DNA from: Nitzschia sp. DOCU1
Lineage: Eukaryota > Bacillariophyta > Bacillariophyceae > Bacillariales > Bacillariaceae
NCBI GenBank assembly: GCA_951394045.1
Contig: OX595991.1
Span: 3,348,001 to 3,412,000, forward strand
DNA: 64,000 bases
Direction of reading: 5' to 3'
This document shows, in pieces, positions 43,123-53,967 of the stretch (within the stretch, counting starts at the first letter, position 1; each line of letters opens with the position of its first letter). Position numbers and translations under genes: made by a program. The notes under the pieces were generated by a model, which did not search any database, was not told where the DNA came from, and saw only the letters and a program-made list of their open reading frames with translations.

Positions 43123-43881
43123 ATGCTGCCACCTTACGTCTCAACTGAAGGCGTCTTTGACCTGTCTTTAATCCAACAACAGCAAAACCAGCGGCCGTCC
43201 AATGGACGCCAGCGGGAAGAGCTCGCAGCACAAGATCAGGGCTCGACGAGAGCAACTGCTAACGACGCTGCAAAAGGCTGCCTTTCTCGTTCTGCGTCAG
43301 AGGAGAGCTTGCCTGCGCTAGACAGTCTAACAATGTCATCTCAGGCTGCTGATGACGATTCTTCTGTATCGACCATGGGAAGCACCATGAGTTCGTCAAG
43401 GAGATCCGTGTTTTCCAAATACTGGAGTGCTACTGGCCAGGCGCCCCCAACAACAATAGGGAAGCGGCCCGATGCCTGTTCTCCTGCCACAGTTGTTCAA
43501 CCCAGCCGCCGCTTCATCTTTTTCCCATCGAATGGGTCTCACAATTCTCTTCCGGGAATTGTGGAGACCCAGCCGCTCTCCAAGGAACGTAAATCGGTTT
43601 CTGTCGGCGATCTTTCAGCGTCTGGTAGCCTTCATAGATCTCGAGGGCCACTCCAGAGTTGCCTCCGCCGGGATCCTATCTATTCTGGCGAACGCAGTTC
43701 CCTGAACGATTTGCGTCGTCTTACCAGCACCAGCATTCACGAAGAGGACGATCTCGGTGCCGATGACTCGGCGTCGATTTGTTCATCCGTTCGCTTTGAT
43801 TTGGACGCCACTGACGTACGGCATTTTACTCTGCCTGCTGAAGTGCACGCCGAGGATGGATGGGTCGGGTACTTCCATTAG
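43123..43881 (+). CDS. Ser-rich soluble protein, unknown
   Basis: 252 residues from the ATG at 43123; the frame is open further upstream but without an ATG. The body is Ser/Gln/Asp-rich and likely disordered (MSSQAADDDSSVSTMGSTMS). Near the C-terminus is SICSSVRFDLDATDVRHFTL followed by EDGWVGYFH. An SVxF...R.Y/F block at the end of a Ser-rich tail is a recurring feature in diatom proteins and resembles a PP1-docking RVxF motif; both points are inference. No enzyme domain is visible. It could be a phosphatase-regulated scaffold. Confidence 0.6.
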   Translation: MLPPYVSTEGVFDLSLIQQQQNQRPSNGRQREELAAQDQGSTRATANDAAKGCLSRSASEESLPALDSLTMSSQAADDDSSVSTMGSTMSSSRRSVFSKYWSATGQAPPTTIGKRPDACSPATVVQPSRRFIFFPSNGSHNSLPGIVETQPLSKERKSVSVGDLSASGSLHRSRGPLQSCLRRDPIYSGERSSLNDLRRLTSTSIHEEDDLGADDSASICSSVRFDLDATDVRHFTLPAEVHAEDGWVGYFH

Positions 43882-44255
43882 ATAAGGCTGGTGCCTCATT
43901 CTTCTAACTGATTGGGGGTCGTTCAGGCACGACGCTCGCCGATGATATCCCATCACTGCCCAGTTAAGCTACTTAAGGCGGGCAAAGTTGCCATCTCTTG
44001 CCGATGCTATTCCTTGCCTTCAACGGCTGTTCATGAACTCATGTTTCACACCATCTGCTGAATTACATGTTTCTTCACGCAGTTCCACTTTCTTCTCCTC
44101 CTCTCCTTCACGCATACCCTCATCTTTAGCAGCCGTGGGATAAAGATAAATCCTTCTTGTGCAGCTCCATTTATATATAGTTGTTCACCATGTCAACGAT
44201 ATGCAACTTCTATCATAGCAAGAACTCATGCAAGCAAATAACATGTTAAGTTAAG
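43882..44255. other. Intergenic between convergent genes
   Basis: 374 bases that should contain the 3' UTRs of the Ser-rich gene and the UbiB-like gene. No motif seen. Confidence 0.5.
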
Positions 44256-45983
44256 CTACGCGAATTTATACCGCTGCATGTTCAACTCGGGCTTGTACTC
44301 TATCATCTGCTCCACTGTCCAAGTATCGTACGGCAGACCTTCCTCCTCCAAAATTCGTTCCGCTTGAGGACCCCACCACTCAGAGCACTTAACTGGATGG
44401 TTCATCCCCAAAGCTGCAAGCGAATGCTCATAAACTACACCCCAATGATTTGAATCGTCAAAACACCATGATGCAGCAGAGACAGAAAAGTGATGAAAAG
44501 ATACTGGACGAGTTATGCATAGTGTTAGTGCTGTGACCATAAATTTCAGTCAAGTCATGGAATGTCCCAATTTCAGACATGAACTTGTCCCAAATCGCGA
44601 CACTTACCTGAGCCATTACAAAATTATTGGGGACTTCTTCCCAAGGATCCTTTTCCTTGAGCTCGTCCAAAAATTGTTGGATATTCTTGTCTCCCGTCAC
44701 ATCCTTCCCGTAGGAATCGTATCCAAATTGAAGCAGCTTGAGCAGAACATCACGGCGACCAGACTTGCTCTTGTAGCCGCCCACATCGGCCATCTGAAAT
44801 AGTTTTTCTTCATCTTGACGATAGAGCGCGGCAAATAGGAGACAAGCCGACAAGCGCTCATTGCGTGTAAGGCGTTTCGTTGCTCCGTAGTCAATCATTC
44901 CGATGCGAGAGTCAGGCATGAGTACAAAGTTGCCACCGTGCGGATCCGCATTGAATACACCATGCTTTAGCAGCTGAATACCATGGACTCGCATCAAAGT
45001 ATCAATAATCCGAGGAATATTTGGCGGTAATACAGAATGAGAATACTCGACGGGCCTTCCACGAAGTTTCCCAACTGTCATATTGTACGTTCCAATGCCA
45101 ACATTGCAGACAAAGTCTTTAGTGCGCAACCATCTGCGATAGCTCGCCATTCTCCACGCCGACGGACCATCATACTTGGCAGGTATTCCCTCTCGTTCGA
45201 TTCGATCACGCGCTTCTTGTTCTAGATCATGTAACGTAGTTCCATTCTCCCGCGCCCAAATCTCAAAGTAACTTCGAATGCCGTCAATCAGCTGGGCCCA
45301 TGCAAAAGTTCCATAACCAGCAATCGTTTCGTGGAATACTCGGGGATTGGCGACGGAACTAGAACTTCGGATGGTTGAAAGCCATGTCGAATCATATTCT
45401 CCCGTACTTCCTCAAGATTCTTAGCTTCATTCCTATAATCAAGCTCGACGGCATTTTGTTTTTCTAGGGCATTCATAATGACAATATGTTCCGGTGCAAA
45501 CACCTCACAAAAGTTCCGTATCGTCGCAACATCTTCATGAAATAATTCTTGGGCTTCGGGATATTGCACCTTGATGGCTACCTCGCGGCCATCTAGAAGA
45601 GTTGCTCGGTGCACTTGACCGATACTCGCACTTCCCAGGGGCTCTTCTTCCAAATACGAAAAGGTTTCCTCGACTGCCTTGCCCGTTTCCTCTTCAATAG
45701 TTTTGAGTACACTCTTAATAGACCTGGGAGGAACTTCATTTTCGAGTTTTCTAAATTCTCGAATCCAAACATCGCTGAACGTATTTGTAAATCCAGCCGC
45801 CGGCTGACCATATTTCGTGTACATTCCCTGAAGCCGCCCTAACGTTGTGACAGTCGGAACGGCATACAGCTCATCCATGATGGCCCACTCGGCATCTGAA
45901 AGAGCGCCGAAATGCTTGTGACAGAATTCGGCAAAGCGATAATGCATCACCACTGGCACAAAGGTCGAATACGCTTGGACCAT
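44256..45983 (-). CDS. UbiB/ADCK (ABC1) family atypical kinase, one-base frameshift
   Basis: The gene reads from the ATG ending at 45983 and should start further upstream (in-frame WYDEGFHR precedes it). It has the family's KxGQ motif (YTKYGQ), the A-loop-like LGSASIGQVHRA, VAIKVQYPEAQ, and the catalytic GVFNADPHGGNF with IDYGATKRL replacing DFG. The C-terminal exon has NHPVKCSEWWGPQAERILEE and ends ELNMQRYKFA. Near 45285 the frame is lost at ELLHGP: removal of one A from CCCAAGCTG would turn PKLIDGIRSYFEIW into a stop, and exactly that reading is open beyond. A GTAAGT donor at 44607 starts an intron whose acceptor I could not fix. Members regulate coenzyme Q or prenyl-lipid metabolism in mitochondria or plastids. 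It is either a recent pseudogene or a consensus error; everything else is intact. Confidence 0.75.
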
Positions 45984-46756
45984 GCGGTGAAATCCTTCAT
46001 CGTACCAGGTATTTGTACAAGCTAGTACGTGGTGTACAATATCATGTCAAGGTTGTGTCAGCCGTGTCAAAGTTCTGCCATGTTCTCGCGGTGATTTCGC
46101 GATGATTTCGCGGTGATTTCGCGATGATTTCGCGATGATTTCGCGATGATTTCGCGATGATTTCGCGGTGATTTCGCGGTGATTTTGCGATGATTCTTCC
46201 AAGGCTTATGATTTAACGCTTTTGATGCTGATAGGGCAATTGGAACTGGGGGAAGTTACCAAATGGGGGCTTCTCTTGAATCAACTTGGAATATATTATT
46301 CAACGCCAAATAATTAACATGTTTCCATGTGTATGTGTATCGCCAAAAGAGCCGTTCATCTTAATTACTCCGACGCATGTCCGTCCTTTGTCAGCTTGAG
46401 TAACGGATGGGCCAGATGATTTTGAAATCCGGTGGGGCACGAGGCGAAACTATTGCCCTTTCGGAGCGGACAAGAATCAGACAAGTCTTGTATAGTTGGG
46501 TCGTCGCTGAACGACATGCAGGAGATAAGCGCCGGCCTAATTTTCGAAAATTCGAGCCTGGCGGTCACCAGAAGAGAAGTGCCGATGACGTTGCCAATCC
46601 GGCGATGGGAACTTTTCCCAAAGGCGACTGCTTCTACCGGTAGCTCTATTGGAGAAGAGATTTTTTCTTATCATCGTTGTTGCATGTGTCAGTTTCGTTT
46701 TATTACCATCCATCTTTCTACAATCGTTCTACTTACCTGGTACAGAACTTAGTACT
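45984..46756. other. Intergenic with minisatellite
   Basis: Should hold the missing first exon or promoter of the UbiB-like gene, but the 11-bp minisatellite begins about 100 bp upstream of its visible coding sequence and no first exon was found. Confidence 0.4.
46084..46200. repeat. 11-bp minisatellite, second locus
   Basis: About ten copies of the same TGATTTCGCGR unit found at 42593-42742, in the same orientation, 3.4 kb away. G/A variants at the last base alternate along the array. Confidence 0.95.
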
Positions 46757-47791
46757 ATGGATCAGGAGGATGGTAGCAGAAGGCAATGTCGTTTCCCAGC
46801 ATCAAGGCGGCGCATGTTTTCAATGTCACTTTCTCTGTGTCTTGTGGCTCTGGTCTTTGGTGCATTGACACTAGAGAACTGGTGGGGGCTATCCGTCTTG
46901 TATCCCGAATACTATAAGACGAAGGTTGCTAGAAATATCGTGTGGGGCGGCTGCCAAAACGCTACTGCTTCTTTCTTAGCGCTGCAGAACCACAACAACA
47001 AAACTGCCTCGGGACTAGCCATTGTCGCGTCATTCAATCATCGCAATGATATCTTTAAGCGCTCCAAAGAACCCATCCCTGCTTCCTTTGACTATATCGA
47101 ATCTTGGTACAATTCGGTACAACGATTTCCTCAAAGCATTCGAGGCATTGTTCTGCACAACATGTTTACCAAGGAGCAGACTACGGAATGGCGAAGTAAC
47201 ATGATGCACTTTGTTCAAGTACGCAACGATACACCCAGTTTTCGTCAAGCCAAGTCACGCCCCATCAACGATATGCGATTCTTTGTCCTGAAAGATTTTC
47301 TACGAAATTTATATGCGCTACCCATGGATCAGAGACTCTTTGAATTGCCCGACTATGTCTTGTTTACCGACTCGTACGATGTTCAATTCCTACGCAATCC
47401 GTTCGAGTTCATGCAACAAATGGACACATTGTTGGGGGCACCCCAAATATACGTTGGAGAAGAGTACGCTTATCGGGTCCGTAAGACGATTTGGGATGAA
47501 TGGATGAACAAGAGCTCCTATCAGTGCTTCCAAAAACCGCTCCCGCCGTCGGCGAGAATGATCAATTGTGGTATTTTAGGAGGACGTTCCGACATTGTAT
47601 TGGAATTATTGGACCTACTCATTGCCAAACTCAAGAATGCCAATGCGGGAAGAGTCTGTGATCAAAGTGCCTTGTTCTACGTGTTGACCCAAAATTACCA
47701 AGACAAGTTTATCAGCGGGTATCCCTTGAATACTCTCTTCAATCAGTGGGAAACAACAAACGATACACTGGCTTACATTGCACATAAATAG
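46757..47791 (+). CDS. Type II membrane glycosyltransferase-like protein
   Basis: 344 residues from the ATG at 46757. A short basic N-terminus is followed by one membrane helix at about residues 22-44 (LSLCLVALVFGALTL), giving a Golgi-type type II topology with a lumenal C-terminal domain. The domain has LAIVASFNHRNDIF, ELPDYVLFTDSYDVQFLRNP (TDSYDV at 204-209) and RMINCGILGG. The D-x-x-D in VLFTDSYDV and the NCG block resemble the metal- and sugar-nucleotide-binding parts of GT-A glycosyltransferases, such as hydroxylysine/hydroxyproline galactosyltransferases. There are several N-glycosylation sequons. Donor and acceptor are unknown. The frame is open upstream to 46649 without an ATG. Confidence 0.7.
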   Translation: MDQEDGSRRQCRFPASRRRMFSMSLSLCLVALVFGALTLENWWGLSVLYPEYYKTKVARNIVWGGCQNATASFLALQNHNNKTASGLAIVASFNHRNDIFKRSKEPIPASFDYIESWYNSVQRFPQSIRGIVLHNMFTKEQTTEWRSNMMHFVQVRNDTPSFRQAKSRPINDMRFFVLKDFLRNLYALPMDQRLFELPDYVLFTDSYDVQFLRNPFEFMQQMDTLLGAPQIYVGEEYAYRVRKTIWDEWMNKSSYQCFQKPLPPSARMINCGILGGRSDIVLELLDLLIAKLKNANAGRVCDQSALFYVLTQNYQDKFISGYPLNTLFNQWETTNDTLAYIAHK

Positions 47792-47862
47792 TAGACTACT
47801 TTGACGAGAAAGAGTTGTAAATCGCATTTAATGAATAGAGCATTCGCTGATGACATCAACGA

Positions 47863-50800
47863 TTATGATAAAGCACCCACGAACGCAAATGCAGCCGTCC
47901 AAACAAGAGCCAAGAGAGACCCAACAGAGAAGGTAGAAGCCCCACTACTTAACTCCTTCTCTGCTGCTGCAACGGGTGAAGTTGTTGGTCGGGCAACGGA
48001 TGTGGCTCCGGGCGACTTGGTAGGCGATGGTGAGGGCATCGGTGTGGGTCCATCGGTTGGCGAGGAACTTGGAGACATGGTATCACTCTCGCAAATGTAC
48101 TGGGATTCTTGAAAAATGGGCATGAAAACTTCGTGACCGTAGCCACAGTGATACGTGGCGTTTTCCATGATATTGGAGCAGTCCATATCATACATCATCC
48201 ATAGAGTACTGCGATCACCGCCACGGTTCAATTCAGAACAACTCGATACATAGTTGCAAGAAGAACAAATTTCTCCATTAATGGAAACTTGACACTCAAT
48301 GCCATTTCCCCGAATCACCAGCAAGTCGTCCCTTCCGACTTTGAATTGGAACGAAAGGCTTTGTGATAGCAATGATCCAAACTGGTTGATTTCGGTAGTA
48401 GAATCCGTATAATCAGCACACAAAGTCTCGCTGCGATCGGAGCAGAACTGACAGTCGTTCGCGTCAGCACAGACGAGCTCATAGCCCCCACTTTCCGTGG
48501 CGTGACAGCCACAAAGGCTCTCCATGGAGGATTTAAGTGACATGGTGTTCACGAGTGCTTCCTCGCATGCATCTTTGGGATTTGCCATTGCCACGCAGGA
48601 TTGATAAGATGGGTCATTGATGACTTCAAATACACCTGGTAGGGAGATGGCAGAGCAACCGTCATAAAAGATACCATCGAGAACATTCTGGCAATCAAAT
48701 TTGAAACCATGGAGGAAGCCCTCGCCTTTGGTATCGTCGTCGGGGCATTGCGTCGACAAACACGTGTCACACGTCTCAGCATTAACTGAGACCATGCAAC
48801 TTTGGTCCGCAATATCATTCACCGTATGGTATGAAAATAAGTCGTTGCGACCTTCCGCAAACTGAAAGCCTACAAACGTCGAAGTCAAGCGCCCAAGCTC
48901 GCCCTCGAAGGTGGAACCAAACGCATCGAATCCGCAAATCGTACGTTCGTTGTTGCAGCGGAGGCATTGACGACGCTGGCATATTAGTCTGGAGTCCTTG
49001 CTTTCTGCGACTTTTTCGCATTCACACATGACGTCTTCGTCTAAGTTCTGCTCGTACTCTCGATGATCCATGCAGGCCGTGAGAGAATCTCGAGAGAAGC
49101 ACATGTTGTAGCTTTCATCGATGAGTGGATGGAGAATATTCGTTAAAGCGCTTGAAGAATCAGTGCTGTTGCAAGTATTGATCGTAGAGTTGCCACATAC
49201 GGCCTGGATCCCTTGAGTACGATCATCGTCGGAACAATCCAGAATAGTACAGCTAGTGCAGACTTCTTCGTCAACTGTTACCTCGCATTCGGCACAGCCA
49301 TTTCCACCAGAACACCCAGACGTTTGAACAGTCAAGTACTCGGATCTTCCCATTGTAAATTGGTAGTGGCTCTTCGTCGTCACCAAGTTTCCGCCACTGT
49401 CAAACTTGCTAGACTGGGTTCGATTAGCGCAGACGGATCCCGTTTCATCACAGGTTATACAGTCGATTGAGCAATGAAGGTGGACATGACCATCTTTGTC
49501 CGGTTCCTCACACTCTCGGCATGACGCTGAAAGGTTCGGGTTGATCTCAAACAATTCTTTGCTTGATTTGCATACCGTAGAACCCCAGTTGAAGTTGATG
49601 ATCGACATTTCGAAATTCCCTATTTGTCCACCGATACCGTGAACCCGAATGTAATATACGACTTCTTCTTCGCCAAGCCATGATACTTTGCAGTCGGTCT
49701 CTGAAGCAGCGAGACACTCGAGACTCTTGCAGTTGGATCCCTTGTAGACTGAAAGTTGGGCCGTGAAATCAGGGTCTTTGTCACACAGAGACGCCTCGAT
49801 TCCCACCCCAGTCCCTTTAACTCTATACCAGAGCCCAGGAGAAAAGGATTCGGTGGAACCGCATCCAGACTGGCCGTCAAAAGTGATTAGCATGGTCGTG
49901 CCAGAAGTATTTTGTGGCAAACTTGAAAAGTGGATGGCCGTGTCGCAAACTCCGTTCACTGGAGTTCGATCCAAACATTCTTGGAACTCGGCAACCGAAA
50001 ATGGCTCAAAGATTCCAGTATCGACAGATATATCTGGTTCGCAAAGATCCAAGACAGCCCCTGATTCAAATCCGGTACAATCGACTGTGGGCGCACGATC
50101 AACATTTGGATTTTCAGGACAGGTCTTGATGACACAGCTATTGCATTTTGCCCCGTCAATTGTCATGGAGCAAATGCCATCCATGTATTCAACATACGAC
50201 AAGGTTTCCTTTCGGCCAACAGTATATTGAATATCTTTTCGGAAGTAGGATGACTCTCCTTCGTCATGAAAGTCTTGATAGAAGGACTCTCGGACACAGA
50301 CAGAGGCTTCATCGTTGCAAAGATCGCCACAAGTCGCTTGGCATTGAAGTTCCATGCTGCCATCCTCTTGGTCGGCACAAATACAATCGAACTTGTGCTC
50401 ATGGTCTTCATACTTGCTTTTAGCCTCTCGACACGCAAGTTCCTTTTTGGTGATACAGGTATCGATAAAGCCTTGTTCAAAGTACTCCAGCACGGTTCCG
50501 GAGAGGGACGGCGGAGTACAAAAGTCAATTGTGTCCGAAATTGTTTCATCAATATTTCCACAGTTGATCTGTGGAGCGCGACTTCCGTCTTGGCAGACCA
50601 TGATGTCACAATGATTGCACTGCTGCTGGACCCCAGCAACAAGAACGTTCATCTTGCAATCGAGACACCCAGAAGCATCACAATTGAATTCTTCGTAGGA
50701 AACTCTCTCCGAACGTCCTGATGTGTAGCTTACTGTTCGTTTGGAGCCTTTGAACATGGCATTGGCAAACGTCTGTTGGTATGTTTCTTGGCCGCAAACG

Positions 50801-51825
50801 TTTATAAATTCGTCGCAGTATTCGCACTTGTCCTGGCATCGCAAGATGCTGCCATCCGAGTTTGTCGGATCCACGTCACAATAACAGTCGTATCGTTCTT
50901 CAATTGCGTTGGCGCTTCGCTCACAGATGTCAAACGTATTGTAACAAACTCCGAATTCCTCTTCGTTGTATGCTTGAAAGATTCCTGTAGTAGTGAATCC
51001 GTCTTGGCACGAATTGTAGACAGCACCCTTTTCAACATTGCCACAGGATACACTAATACCAACGTATCCATCATCGCAATCTTCCACAAAGCATTGATTA
51101 CAGTCGGTACCACCTACACTGACAGTGCACTCTCCATCACGTTCCGTGTATCGAATGGCCTCGTTGCGCCCAAAGGTGTAGGCATCTTGCTCAAAGTACT
51201 CAACGTCGAGGCCATCCTTGTCAAAGAGAACTCCGTAGGAGTATCCTGTACATACTGTATTGTCTTCATTGCAATAGGCGCAATTCAAGTCCTTGCACTC
51301 TAGCATGGCAGTTCGCTGGGTAGTGTTTGGTGTACAAGTGCAAACCGTTCCAAACTCGGACCCTACCGATTCTTCCAAAGGCACGGCTGTATTACACACT
51401 TCCAGGGCAGCGTTGCCGCTACCAGACTGGAGATTTCGTTCTCCAGAAGGATTGATAATGACAGATTCTTCAACGTTCTTGTTGTTTGTGGCCGCACTCA
51501 TGTGGTGTCGCCAGTAGTGGCCGTTCTTGTGTCGAGAAGAGCCGTAAAGATGACGTTCCCGACGCTTTACAAAGTTGTTGTGCTCTCGGTCCCTTGTTTT
51601 CAAGAGATCACGTTCCAAAACTTTGTTGATAAATTGCTGGCGGTCCTCTAGGTTTTTTTGGGCCTCCGCCGTCCTTTCTTTCGTTGACATGGCCCCCGAC
51701 AGACTGTTATGCGCCTTGGAAAACGGGGATACGCCTGAAGCCCATGATGCTGCTGCTACCGGGCGTTGTTCTACTAGTACTCCCAGAAGTAGGAGTGGAG
51801 CTAATGCGATTGAATGGAATCTCAT
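47863..51825 (-). CDS. Large secreted, GPI-type cysteine-repeat protein with a PPC-like domain
   Basis: 1,320 residues from the ATG ending at 51825, chosen because MRFHSIALAPLLLLGVLVEQ is a good signal peptide; the frame opens 42 codons further upstream without that feature. Six cysteine modules follow, each with a tract like TFGRNEAIRYTERDGECTVS: a GR-x-E/D core, then C.V...G..C..C....C and a DC/NC pair. Between the third and fourth modules, at about residues 620-745, lies a beta-sandwich like a pre-peptidase C-terminal domain (GLWYRVKGTGVG, LSVYKGSNC, YYIRVHGIGG). The end has a Pro/Ser/Thr stalk (PTDGPTPMPSPSPTKSP) and a hydrophobic tail FSVGSLLALVWTAAFAFVGA, expected of a GPI anchor. It is probably a cell-surface or cell-wall protein. 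There is no intron over 3.9 kb. Confidence 0.85.
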   Translation of the reverse strand: MRFHSIALAPLLLLGVLVEQRPVAAASWASGVSPFSKAHNSLSGAMSTKERTAEAQKNLEDRQQFINKVLERDLLKTRDREHNNFVKRRERHLYGSSRHKNGHYWRHHMSAATNNKNVEESVIINPSGERNLQSGSGNAALEVCNTAVPLEESVGSEFGTVCTCTPNTTQRTAMLECKDLNCAYCNEDNTVCTGYSYGVLFDKDGLDVEYFEQDAYTFGRNEAIRYTERDGECTVSVGGTDCNQCFVEDCDDGYVGISVSCGNVEKGAVYNSCQDGFTTTGIFQAYNEEEFGVCYNTFDICERSANAIEERYDCYCDVDPTNSDGSILRCQDKCEYCDEFINVCGQETYQQTFANAMFKGSKRTVSYTSGRSERVSYEEFNCDASGCLDCKMNVLVAGVQQQCNHCDIMVCQDGSRAPQINCGNIDETISDTIDFCTPPSLSGTVLEYFEQGFIDTCITKKELACREAKSKYEDHEHKFDCICADQEDGSMELQCQATCGDLCNDEASVCVRESFYQDFHDEGESSYFRKDIQYTVGRKETLSYVEYMDGICSMTIDGAKCNSCVIKTCPENPNVDRAPTVDCTGFESGAVLDLCEPDISVDTGIFEPFSVAEFQECLDRTPVNGVCDTAIHFSSLPQNTSGTTMLITFDGQSGCGSTESFSPGLWYRVKGTGVGIEASLCDKDPDFTAQLSVYKGSNCKSLECLAASETDCKVSWLGEEEVVYYIRVHGIGGQIGNFEMSIINFNWGSTVCKSSKELFEINPNLSASCRECEEPDKDGHVHLHCSIDCITCDETGSVCANRTQSSKFDSGGNLVTTKSHYQFTMGRSEYLTVQTSGCSGGNGCAECEVTVDEEVCTSCTILDCSDDDRTQGIQAVCGNSTINTCNSTDSSSALTNILHPLIDESYNMCFSRDSLTACMDHREYEQNLDEDVMCECEKVAESKDSRLICQRRQCLRCNNERTICGFDAFGSTFEGELGRLTSTFVGFQFAEGRNDLFSYHTVNDIADQSCMVSVNAETCDTCLSTQCPDDDTKGEGFLHGFKFDCQNVLDGIFYDGCSAISLPGVFEVINDPSYQSCVAMANPKDACEEALVNTMSLKSSMESLCGCHATESGGYELVCADANDCQFCSDRSETLCADYTDSTTEINQFGSLLSQSLSFQFKVGRDDLLVIRGNGIECQVSINGEICSSCNYVSSCSELNRGGDRSTLWMMYDMDCSNIMENATYHCGYGHEVFMPIFQESQYICESDTMSPSSSPTDGPTPMPSPSPTKSPGATSVARPTTSPVAAAEKELSSGASTFSVGSLLALVWTAAFAFVGALS

Positions 51826-52068
51826 TTTGATTGCGAAGTTTGCAAACGTAAATGCATTTTGTCTCAAGTATTCGATTTGCAAAAGAAGAGAGAGGGGGAA
51901 CGGTTGTTCATGGCATGAGACGACGGTTGGTATGAAATTTGAGGTGCGCAATCTTTTTCTTGGAGGTGCGCGTTGGCGCCACCGACGGAGGGAACGTTGG
52001 CTGGCTACACAAGCACGTGGCTGTAGAAAAAAGGGGACGACGTGGATGGAGGTCCCTCTTCCATAGAG
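51826..52068. other. Spacer upstream of the cysteine-repeat gene
   Basis: Divides the minus-strand cysteine-repeat gene from the HECT relic. Promoter likely, but no motif can be assigned. Confidence 0.4.
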
Positions 52069-53098
52069 CTAACCTCTATTAGAGGACGTTGAGCGCCATG
52101 AGATGGTGCAGCGAAAGTGCCATTCCACCACAATGACAAAAAGCATGCCTATTCGTTGTGTGGAACGATCATATCTTCTAAGAATGTCACGATGCATAAA
52201 TTCCGGCGCATCCTCGTCGTTTTCCTCTTTGCAGGAATCGAGCAGTCGGCCACCTCTGCGGGCCCAGCACAGCTTGGAAATGGGGATATTGTTTGTTAAG
52301 ACTGCGACCGTGCAAGTTCCGTTAAAGAGCCTGAAAGCAAGTTCGGAAGCTCCTATGACCAATTCTTCGGGCCGCAACGATTGCAGACTGAAGCCGTCGC
52401 TCCTCTTTCGTCGAATTCGTCGTCGTATGATTCTTGATACTGTCCACCACCAGCCCCTTCCCAAGAAGCATGACATACTCTTCTCAGTTATCGCTCGTTA
52501 ACGGAATGTTGGCGTCGCCCAATTTGAGTTCTTTTTTGCGCTCCATGCCCAGCATATTCCACGTTACTTCGAATGTCCAGCAAAATGAGTCTTCAACGTC
52601 GTCTGCGTTATAGTCCAGCAAATTTGATTGGAGGCTACGTTCAACGTTGGGGTCAACCATCTTCCAAACCCATCGGCGGCATTCCATGCAACTTTCTATA
52701 AACTGTCTGGTGGAATTGCTCTTGTTGAATGATGCTATTGTACAAGGCCATGCCCAGCAAGACGCCAAGTCGTATCCATCTCGATTCCCGGTGCAGCAGT
52801 CCAAATGGAACTAAGTCTTTAGTGCAGACCGTAACGTGTTGAAATCCAAGATCTGGACTACCAAAAGTTGGTAGCAATTCTTTCGTTATTTCGCCTGGTT
52901 CAACTCCCTGTTCTCCCTTCTTGAAGGCATTCTTGAGAGATTTCGGCCGCAATTCACCTGGCAGCGGCTTTCTGGAGCATTTGCGGCCGAGAACATGCAT
53001 TTACTGCCGATCAATGGCCATGGCGAAATACGGCAAAGGGAAAAATTGTCGCCTCGCCAAGTCAAATTGAATGCCTCCAGCTCGGACTGTCGGAGCAC
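52069..53098 (-). pseudogene. HECT-type E3 ubiquitin ligase relic
   Basis: Overlapping minus-strand frames spell out a HECT domain in order: IRLGVLLGMALYNSIIQQEQ and TVYRKLHGMPPMGLED (52653-52830), then VERSLQSNLLDYNADDVEDS, FCWTFEVTWNMLGMERKKEL and NIPLTSDN (52495-52650). The last frame reaches TGA where NREEYV is expected; a CGA-to-TGA change explains it, since EEYVMLLGKGLVVDSIK is open directly after it. SLRPEELVIGASEL (about 52350) follows in another frame. The C-lobe with the catalytic Cys and the N-terminal substrate-binding part are missing. At least two frame changes and a nonsense codon make it non-functional. Confidence 0.65.
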
Positions 53099-53967
53099 TG
53101 TTCAATTGGTTTTCGACTTTTTAACTAGTAAATTGCGATGAGCAGTTAGGCGACAACAAGAGCAACAAGAAAGGAACAATGGCACACTACAAGTTGGAAT
53201 AATTCATTTACAATTTTGAATCGAGTCTACATCATGTGAAGGCTTCGCAGAGAAACCGCATGAAAAGACTGGCAACTCCTTTACTGTGGGAATCTTCGAC
53301 AGCACCGGCGGTCCCAACTGGTACAATGTGGATGTAGTTCCTGCAAGCTAGTATTACTAGATAGCTCAGCTGCTACTAACAGAATTGGGGCTCCATGAAT
53401 TAGCTTGTTCTAGTAATTATTTTATGAGTTTTCTGTCTTAGAATGTGAAATTGAGTTTGTTTCTCCCAGTCTTCGACGTTGTTCAATAGTTCGTAGTGCG
53501 CTCGGTTCGGTCGTACTGGAGTCATGGAACTGGACTATTGGTGAATCGTATTATTCCAACCTCCCTTCTGGAAAAATCCAAAACATCCAATGTTGTATCA
53601 TCCAAGATGAATCTTCCCCATGGTGCACGCCCTCTATGTAATATTCCGTTGAATCCTGGATCGTCATTCAATAAAATATTATTCCATCAATGTTGTATGA
53701 TCCAAGGCGCATGTTGCCTATGATGCAGGCCCTCTATGTAATATTTCCGTTGAGCCGTTGAATCCTTGGATCTTCGTTCAATTAAACATTTCCCGCCAAT
53801 TTGTTCACCAAAATTTGGCGAACGGGCTATGACTAAGGAAATTTCATCGGCAGCAGCGATAGTTGATGAAATATTCACGTGGTGCACGAAAACCATATTC
53901 GCACGTTAACATCTATGCTCATTGATTCGATTGCTGTTGTTACTTCAGTCTACTTTACGCGAAAGAG
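53099..53967. other. Intergenic, upstream of the cysteine-rich gene
   Basis: Holds a tandem duplication (53588-53790) and AT-rich sequence; short frames only. Confidence 0.5.
53588..53790. repeat. 101-bp tandem duplication
   Basis: aatgttgtatcatccaag at 53588 and aatgttgtatgatccaag at 53689; each is followed by ccctctatgtaatatt and ccgttgaatcc. Copies differ by small indels. Confidence 0.8.

Noticed and set aside
46649..46756. Longer N-terminus with a second hydrophobic segment for the glycosyltransferase-like protein
   Set aside because: The first codon is TTG; the first ATG is at 46757 and leaves a normal single signal-anchor.
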